From positions 436,730 to 500,729 of the forward strand of contig NC_043744.1 of assembly GCF_004337985.1 (NCBI RefSeq): a DNA stretch of 64,000 nt, given 5' to 3'. Of this stretch, positions 55,641-64,000 are shown piece after piece. The position numbers were made by a program, and so were the translations under genes. Position 1 is the first letter of the stretch. The number at the start of each line of letters is the position of its first letter. The notes under the pieces are model-generated. The model was not told the DNA's origin. It made no database searches and worked only from the letters and a program-made list of their open reading frames with translations. This DNA is from Pyricularia pennisetigena (lineage: Eukaryota > Ascomycota > Sordariomycetes > Magnaporthales > Pyriculariaceae).

Positions 55641-58600
55641 CCCCCCCCCCTTCCCTCAAGTGGGCAAGTTTCGTCGGGCAGTTTTGTCGCTCGTGTGCGA
55701 TGATGACCTGTCCTGCCTCCAAATAGCCAGTCCGAACATGTCCTCCTGCTGAATCTGCTGGTTGCTTTACTACTACAGCTTCCCCCCACCCCCACTCACC
55801 CACGGCCGCAGTTCCAGCGGCGATCCCGGGAACCCTCGGCAGTTCCGGCCGCTGGCCGTCCCCTCGGGATTTCCGAGCCCTGTCGTGAGAGCTTAGCAGG
55901 CTTATCACTAGGACGCTGGTTGCGGGCTTGGGACGTCTCGAGCATGGGAAATGAGCTGCAGGAGGAAGAAACATGGAGGGGGGAGGGTAACAATTTACTT
56001 CATTCCTTGGGTTGGCCCACAAAGCATGACACGGATGGGCTTGGGGGGGATAGCGCACATGGGGCAACACAAGCAGCAAAGGTGCAAAGAAAAAAAGAGA
56101 AGAGACTAAAATTGTACGGCATCGTTTTCTTTCTACGTGATTCTCTTGCTGTTAGAAATGTGCCTAGTTCCCCCCCGTGATACCCCCCTCGTCAGGCAGA
56201 TGGGGTGGAACCGGTGCAAGGCCGCTGTCCAGTCGAGAAGCGCCCTCCCTTGAGATCCCACGTGCTGCTGCTCGTCTGGCGTTCTTGCCACCCCCTCAAA
56301 ACTTGTTGATTTTGGCTTTTTCTTTGGACTAACTATTCCCAGATTGTCGGGAAGGGCCCGCCGCCGAGGGAAGACAGAAAGAATCTACTCTGCAATCTGG
56401 TTGATGACGAGACAGAGCTGTTGAGACATGGCTGGCAGTTTTTTTCATGCCTGACCCCCCCTTCCCCTTTCTTGTTGCAGATCGTTTTGAATTCTCATCA
56501 TTTAAAGCAAATTAACTCGATTGAGTTTCGCTGATGGGGTCCTGTTAGTGTTGGCATCCAGTAGGATATAGTATGTGTATCTACGATGTACCCCTAGGGG
56601 CGTAAGAAAAAGAAAAAAACAAACGCAGAAACAGAGACGGTGAGCGGCCTGAGAGAGTAAACGGTCACTGCGGCACAGATTGCACCTTTGGCGTTTACAT
56701 GCGGCCGGGACTCTGGCGATACATCAAGATTCAAAGCGCTTTGGTACCCGACCTGAGCGGAAGTGAACAGGCGGCATGCCATTTTTTTCTATTCACTTCT
56801 CATGAGAATGAAAAGAAAATTGGTTCACTGGTATTCAAAATCATAGCTGTTCATCCTCGGTCAGTCTCCCCTCAAGGACTTGGGATGGACAGATGACGGT
56901 TCAGGAATTCAAAAGACACCACCCCCGCAAAGAAGAGCACGGCGTAAAGAGAAGCACCCGCGAGACTCGTCGACCAAAGGTGGTACCGCGTTCCACAATC
57001 GCCGCAGATTAAACAGCACGTCCATACCAGACCCGTGCGAAGAATTCCGCCAGGGCGGAGCAGCCAATCAGCCATCCCGAAAACCTCCCTCTTGTTGGTT
57101 GGGCGCACACTGAACCTTTGGGTCAAAGACCCTATGGCCGTTCATCCGGACTAGACTAGATGATGTGGCTTGCCGATGAGGGGGCAAGACGGGGCCCAGA
57201 TCCGAAGCACAAAGTAATAATAACAAAAGAAAAAAAAAACAAAGCACCCTATGCCGTTCGTTGCCAAGTTACCTCCGTTGTGTTAGTTTGATTTCGCGCG
57301 AGAACAAAAGAATGGTTTGAGGGAGTACAAGCCGACTGGGAGGGGAACAGAGAGCAAAAGGTTGTCAGCCCGAGTCAAACTCTGCAGCAAATCCCAGCGT
57401 GCCGGGACTAGGCTATTCTTAATATTTCAAGTGGGGGAGAGAGGGTAAAATGATGAGGAAAAACAAGGACAGGTCGAGGGAGGGACATTCCTGTGACAGG
57501 GTGAACTGAGAATCAAAGCAAGACAGAAGTTAAGAGAACATCAACAACCTTGGTATTTGATTATGATCAGGTCACAAGGGGGTCAGCATTGCACGCACTC
57601 CTCAGATGACGGATATACACTAGGTCACGCCCCATCAAGGCTGCTCACTCTGAGATCACCATTACCGCCAGACCTTTGGGTGCTGACATTTTGCTTGCCG
57701 ACAAACTATAAGTGAATCTTGAGACCAATGGCTAAAAAACGAAGCATCAAGAGTCCCATGAAGACTTACTTGTACCAAGGCCATCTAGCAACGTGATATC
57801 TCTTGTTGACAATTCTAGGTCAAAATCAAAAGCTACTGCAAATTTACTACCAAATGCTAACGGATTGTGAACACCGACAGAAGAATTTCATCATGCAAAG
57901 CGACGATCGTGAGTGAACCTCTGCACCCTGGCCTTGGTTAATCTACACAAAACGTTTGTGTCAATTACGATAAGCATTGAAATATCGAAATTTACCATGG
58001 TGCAACTCACGTCTATAAAGCAGTGTTGCAGCTAAAGGATTGCAGACCGCCTTGGGGGGGAAAGAAAGGGCCCTTGGTTGACGACCGATGAAATGCTTTC
58101 CGTTTATGTGTGCTTGCATATTCGTTCATCCCACCTGATGTTCAAAAGGCAACCCGGAGGTGCCACAAAACGCGGCTAAGATGGTAACACCAAAAAAGAA
58201 CAGCGTGATACAGAATCTCCAGGACTTGAGGTGATGATGGATACTTTGGGTCACCCAGAAACTTCGCCAACGGTACATAGCTTGTATCAGCACATTTAAC
58301 GACGTCAATATCCGGCACGTGAATCTTTTCATGCCGGAGTCGAACCAAGTGAGTATGGGTTCCCCAAGAGACTGATACTATTGCCCAAAACAAGTTCATA
58401 ATATAAATTCTGTAAACAAAGATTGTATTCCTCAATCCTTTCTCATGTGTAACCTCGCTTGCTTGTCCTCGGCACTACGGTCGTAACAAGCGCCCTCTTT
58501 AAGTCCGAGGGAGCACCATGATGACTGCCCACCAAGCCTTTCACACTGCCGCCACCCAGCGAGGACGTGATGTTGTGCAAATACTAAGAAGATGAAAGAA

Positions 58601-61600
58601 AATAGCAACGACGGAGCACAAAGACCCGGTCAAGAAAAGATGCAAAAGACGCATGCTTGCAGGATCTTGAGGAAACCCACCCGAGGAACTGGGAGACGAG
58701 GCAGGTAGAGAGGGGTAGCAAAATTTGGAGGGGGAATAACAATGTTGGCGGCGCAGACAGACGGGTAGCCGCATAGGACCTTCGTACACCGCAACCGACT
58801 ACATGGTAATGGTGCAGTCCTAAGAGAGAAAGAAAGGGAGAGAGAACTGCGCTATGCCGATTCGAATATATGCTGGTGCTGTGCTCCGTCTTCAGTTCTC
58901 TTTTTTGTTCTTCTATTTTCCTCAAGGATGTCAACCATGTAATCAAAAAATCAGAAAAAAAAAAAAGAAAAACTTTCCCCGGTGCATATGAGGTGACAAG
59001 GGTCGTGGCGAAAACCGGACGTTCCCCGGACCAACCATTTACGATCCTGGGGTTACACCACTGTCCGCATTTATAGCAGTTGCTAGATATGAGAGAGAAA
59101 AAAAGCACTCGCGCGATAAGGGTGAGAAGAACGTCTCACCTCCCGCCCTGGACTAGATCTGGTTACCCTGGTCATAAAACCTACCGCCATTTTCGCCCGG
59201 TTGCCCCTGCTCGCGCCGGCCGCCAGCTGGCCCAATCGGCTTCTCTTCGGTCAGGGGAGCCGGCTATGGAGAAATCCAGACATCGGCCAGGCGGTCAGGC
59301 CAGTAGATAGCAATAGGGTCTACCTACGGCCGTTGATGGATTTGCTTCGAGCCGTAGCTTCCTTCCGATCCGATGGATGCCATCAGCTTGTAAGGTGAAC
59401 GTAAACATATGCAAAGTTCACGGGGTCTGTTTCGATGACTCTCAAGATTTCATCAACCAAGATAGTTGAGCTCATGGCTCCTATCAGCATCACACTAGAA
59501 ACCATCTTATTCATCGGCGGAGAAGATGTTGCAAGTTAAGATTCACCCACGATTTGAAGGCGGTTCTGTTAGTGTATGGCGTAGTTGTGCGACAAACAAC
59601 CCCATGTACCATTTGAGCTATGTTTTGCGGTTCTTGTCGGATAATGTTGCACAGCCAGATTGTCGAAAAAGAAAAAAAAAATGGTGAAGGTGGCCTGGCA
59701 AATATGCAGTACAACACCGCGTACCATTTATTGCATGGCCGGCGTATTACGATTTGTCCAAATTGCTGGGACCCGCTGGCCAGTCCGGGACACGAAAACT
59801 AGGCCAACAGATGTAAAGTCAGCAAGAAACATGGTCATTCCAAGTAAAAGAATCGAGGCTATCATCAAGACGTTTGATGGTGCATGCAAATCTATGAAAT
59901 GCACAGTACGGAATAAGATAAGAGGTATCACGCATGGGTGAAGCTAGCGGTTGAGGCAAATCAGACAAAAACCACGTTGTTCTGGCCCAAGAATTGGCTA
60001 GATGCTTTTCTTCGTTATTCTCTTGGTTCGACAGCATCAAGAAACAGACACAGGTCCCTGGCGTTTCCTGTCCATTAACCAAGCTGTCGGACTAGACAGT
60101 TGACTCGGAATGCGCAAAGGACAGACAAGGGCCTGGCGGCCGAGAAACCGTGCCGTCCGTGGTTCGCAGTAGCGAGGGGAAAGCATGTCTTGTCACTCTT
60201 GCGTGTGTGTGTGTATTGGTGTGTCTTGTCTGAGAAGACCGCCAGATCTGGAACCAAAACCTGGCCCTACTATCGACATGCATGATCGTGCTCCGCACTG
60301 CCCGTACGAGCGGCGCACAACTTCTGTACCTGTTCCGTATCGCTTGTGCTTCTTATACGAAAAGCTTCGTTACCGGGGAATTTCTGCCGAAAAGGGCACT
60401 GGCCTTGCCCGAAATCAAATCTTGGCCGCCGTTGCATTGAAGACTGGGTCCCAAATGTGATCGGGCTATTATACTCAGACCCGATTGAACCAAGAAGAAG
60501 GGGGAAAGCGGAAAGACTGGCGATCAGAGAACTTTTCCAATGGCTGAAATCTTGGAAAAGCTACGCTGCAAGGCACGAATAGGTGGCTAAATAGGATTGG
60601 CCAATCTTGAAATCTGGGTAGCAGTGGCCGGCCATTCATTGATTGTCCCGGTTTTCTCTCTAGGCTGCATAAGGCCCCCGATGCGCCCCAAATGTTCGGA
60701 ACTGACGCTGCAACGTCGTTGTATTAGGCCAAGCCTGCCTTAGACTACTGTAGACCAGTGGAAGTGCCAGCTTCTGGTCTTGGTTGATGTCGGATCTGAC
60801 GCTTGTCAAACATGCAAGACGAGGCGCCAACTTCGGCTCAGGCCGAGAGCAAGGAGAAAGCTAGACACACAACAAAGAGAGAGAGAAAAAAAAAGTGAGA
60901 TATTGCGGGGTGAGGGCCGGGCCCAAGTCTGTGCAACAAGATGGAGTGCAATCCGGCAGGTCGAGGTGATCATCGCTATTCCTGACTGAGCGGGAACTGG
61001 TATTGACCACACTGCTCCATGTCATCATCAACGGCGGATTGCAACGCTGAATGTTTCCGGTTATCGTGTCAGGGAATTGAATTTGGTAACAATGTGCAGG
61101 TAGGTCCCTACCTCGGCGCCTTGAGTTGGTCAGCTTTTATCCAATTGACATCTTTTAATAGTTTAATTATTCTACGGCCGTTTCCTCCGCCGGGTTCTGG
61201 CTGTGGACTTGACAAAAGTCTACCAGTAGACTAGTGCGTCTGGAGGGAATGGGGAGGCGGCAGAAATGACGAGGACATGGCGCGGCGTGAATCGGTAGCG
61301 AGGGAGCGGGGGGGTATAATAGAAGTAAAAATAGAAATAGACAACGGGAGAAAATAATAGAGTGCGCTCAGTTCTCAGACGACACGACGTCAAAAATGAT
61401 CCCCCCAGTCTTCAAATGGATCGTCTCTCTCATTTGAACGAACGGGGTGGCTAGACCTGTTCGTTGTGGACGGTAACTTGCAGGGCAAGAAACATTTACC
61501 GTCTGTGCGGGCAATCTGCCATCCAATGCAAGGAAGCGTGGGGGGTTTCTGTTGGTGTGGGTGCGTAACTGAGCGACCGAAGAAAGCTTGATACCGGCCT

Positions 61601-62103
61601 AGACCTGTGCCGTGAGAAAGAGTCTGGTCCGAATCCATGAAAAATGCTCACCGCATGCTTCTCAAGATCCATCTGGTCGGAATCGAGCACAAGTACAAGA
61701 TGATGGTTACGGTCGCACGCGCGGCATTGTGCGACGTCTGCCGGCTCTTCAGGAAAGGTCAATCAATCCACGGGGAGGGAGTCCAAGGGTTGGATTCAGC
61801 GGAAGCCCAATACATCCAGCAGCTTGGCCACAGCAGGAACGGAAACACTGTGCAACTTTACCCCCGATTCCGACTATCTATATTTCTGCACCTGGGAAAA
61901 GACCTTTTACGATGAAGCCAATTCACAATTGAGCGCAACGGCCAGGATGAAGTTCATGACAGCTGCGGCGCGATAAGTGTTATTTTTTCGGATGATGCAA
62001 GGTAGAGAAGAAAAAGTTGGCGGGTGCAAGAAATGAGGGTCGATGGGCAAGGCAAGCAAAATGATGAACAGAATGAATTTGAGACGACTTGACCTGCACG
62101 TCG

Positions 62104-62168
62104 CCTACCTACCTACTACCTACTACTACCTTACTACCCCACTACAGTACCTACGTACCTATGTACCT
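62104..62168. repeat. CTAC/TACC-rich simple repeat
   Basis: Repeated CTAC and TACCT units with interruptions. Confidence 0.85.
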
Positions 62169-64000
62169 GTCTACTGTCAGATAAGTACATTCGCAGCAAT
62201 AACAAAAGCAAGTAAGCCTATTATGCTGTCCGTACCTACCCAAACTGCCTTGAGGCGCCTAGATTAATCTGTCTAGGCTATGGATGTTATTCGCTCCTTC
62301 CCTGCTAGGACCCAGGTCAATTGAGGTCATCTCTGACGCGGTCATTTGCAGGCCAAGTTTGAGTCGGGCGGAAGGCGCGGTTTCGTTCCCCGCCCTGTAT
62401 CAAGACCCTAATTTCCAGGCAGCCTGCGAGGTAAGGCAGGTGCGTGGCGTGCCATCTGCCCGAGTGTAAGATCTTCCCGCCGGATTGATTCTACCCCACG
62501 AGACCCGGCGACAATTCACCAAACGCCACGAGAAATTTTTCTGTCCAGTCCCAGTTCAGTCCAGCAGAATTCGCAGACGCACCATGGAATGCATGGCGGA
62601 ATCTTCCACCCACTTTGCCTAGATAGCCCGCCTCCCAGACATGGCCCAAAATTTTGATTTTACCTTTAGGCCCGTTCATCAAGTTCCACAATTCAGTCGA
62701 TTGAAAGATGGGTCGTTGAATCAAACCTCTGCGATCCCGTTGTTATGCGGCTGTCTGCTGCGCCGGCGCGTTTCTGAGCTGCCGTTGCAGGTCTAGTTCT
62801 TCCGTGTGCGTGTGGCATCCCAAAGTCAATCAATCGTTCCAGGATTGAAGCTCTGCCTGCACTATACACCTTGTTGCAACCTGTGGACAGGCTACCTAGC
62901 CAGCGAGCCAGAATTTCATCGTCTTTGTGAGCCCAAGTACGGGCGTATCTATTCGTCGTTTCGTATCTGCAACGCAAACGCCCTACGACGCCCAGCTCGC
63001 TTTGAACGCCTTTTTTTATCCTCTGTTAACATCATCACCTACCGTGCACTAAAGGTAGATTGGGGGACTAACTGAGTGACTCCTTGTCAAACCACACCTC
63101 AAGCTCACTACAGTCGATCGGGCTGCTCACCGGGGGTCACCCATGCTTCCGACCCTGATTGCAAGCGCAGTGTCTCCCGGATGCAACCAAAAGATTTACC
63201 TCCTCTTTATCGCCACTGCCCCCTTTGGAATGAACCAGTCTGGAGGCCTGGCTGTGGCACAAGCAAGGTCTAGATACTTGCAGGATACCCAATGTCTACC
63301 CTCCGATCTTGCTGTGAATCCACGTGACACACACCTTTGTCGGCTCCGAGCAAGGGTGCGAGATGCTTGTACGTGTTTGAGTACTCTCCGAGTTGCCCCA
63401 AGTCTTCCGCTTGAAACGATGTCTCTTTTTTTTGCACCTGTGAGAGTACAAGGCTTGTAGATGGTGGCTTGGGTAGGGGTGTGGACATCTCCATCAAATA
63501 TATGGTCGGCCACTTCTGCCCTCGCCTCGAGCGTCCAGCAGTCCTTGCTCATCTCGTTCGGCTCTCTTGCTTCAATAGACCGTATGGTTTCTTGATTGTC
63601 TTTTCTTAACGAGACAGTCCCATTACCTCGACAACCATCCTCCAAACCTGCATTGCCCGCTTCACGAAACTGCTAGCGCAGATAGCCCTTCAAATACCAT
63701 CTTGTCCAGTCTCACTCATCTCAATAGCAATAACCTCAAAGTCTTGAACAACTCCGGGCCTTGGCTGTGAAGAATCCAATAGCTCATTTCTCGGTCAGTT
63801 TCATCCCGCGTCTAGCCATCCCTTTCCTGGATCTATGTCGTTTTGAGGCGTCGAAAAAACGAAAGGAAAAAGAAAAAGAAATCCTCGAGCGGCAGCGTTC
63901 GGCTGTGGGAAATTTGGCACCGCACCGCTGCCCACTCAATGGAGGCCCATCCGTGCCGTCTGCCAAGGTGGCGTTTAAGCGTGTTTAAGCGCCTCAAGGG

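Larger units (their letters stand above)
55210..64000. other. gene-free right end with assembly gap
   Basis: Roughly 8.8 kb with no gene I can support; open frames are short and overlapping, and those reading across N are artefacts. Contents: the N run 55322-55640, preceded by a T run and followed by C10, and a CTAC-rich repeat at 62104-62168. A gene with very short exons cannot be excluded. Confidence 0.5.

Noticed and set aside
55265..56079. Long frames running across the N gap
   Set aside because: They exist only because N codons carry no stops.

Overview
The window is nuclear DNA of a filamentous ascomycete, most likely a Sordariomycete. The evidence is short GT..AG introns of about 70-150 bases, GC-rich coding exons in A/T-tract-rich intergenic DNA, and a block mutated in the manner of repeat-induced point mutation (RIP). 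The gene set also fits: a Pth11/rhodopsin-type membrane protein, a cutinase-family esterase, a CDH-type cytochrome domain and small cysteine-rich secreted proteins. A plant-associated lineage such as Magnaporthales is plausible but cannot be proven from the sequence. Two runs of N (31732-31860 and 55322-55640) are assembly gaps.

Ordinary genes, left to right: an NmrA-like Rossmann protein (4607-5563, +); a Pep7/Vac1-type FYVE protein (7582-9902, +, one intron); a SulP/SLC26 sulfate-permease-family transporter with STAS domain (25690-28332, +, two introns); a secreted class 3 lipase (28816-29895, -, two introns); a seven-helix fungal rhodopsin-domain protein (32426-34325, -, one intron); a cutinase-family esterase with a probable GPI tail (38415-39473, +, one intron); a KDM4-like JmjC protein (40698-42008, +); a cysteine-rich secreted protein (43291-43983, +, two introns); a coiled-coil hypothetical protein (44417-45106, -); a second cysteine-rich secreted protein (45931-46503, -); a secreted CDH-like cytochrome domain (50775-51637, +, two introns); and a long TPR protein of the TTC27/Emw1 family (52156-55209, +). 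The remaining stretches, including the last 8.4 kb, hold no gene I can support.

The exceptional region is 10609-24935. This 14,327-bp AT-rich block is bounded by 50-bp terminal inverted repeats (46/50 identical), a second subterminal inverted repeat (31/35 identical), and 8-bp flanks that match at 7 of 8 positions and look like a target-site duplication. Inside are the RIP-ruined remains of a RecQ-like helicase (+), a large unrecognised module with 21-residue tandem repeats (+), an SNF2-like ATPase (+) and a DUF6589-like protein (-). Palindromes of the form ATTGTNACAAT occur only in the non-coding gaps or putative introns between these coding blocks. I read the whole as one giant helicase-carrying DNA transposon inactivated by RIP. 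I do not know a named family with this composition, and it is the best candidate here for an undescribed system.

The other genes are not obviously a pathway. Several (lipase, cutinase-like esterase, CDH-type cytochrome, two cysteine-rich proteins, Pth11-like receptor) fit an extracellular, host- or plant-polymer-facing lifestyle.
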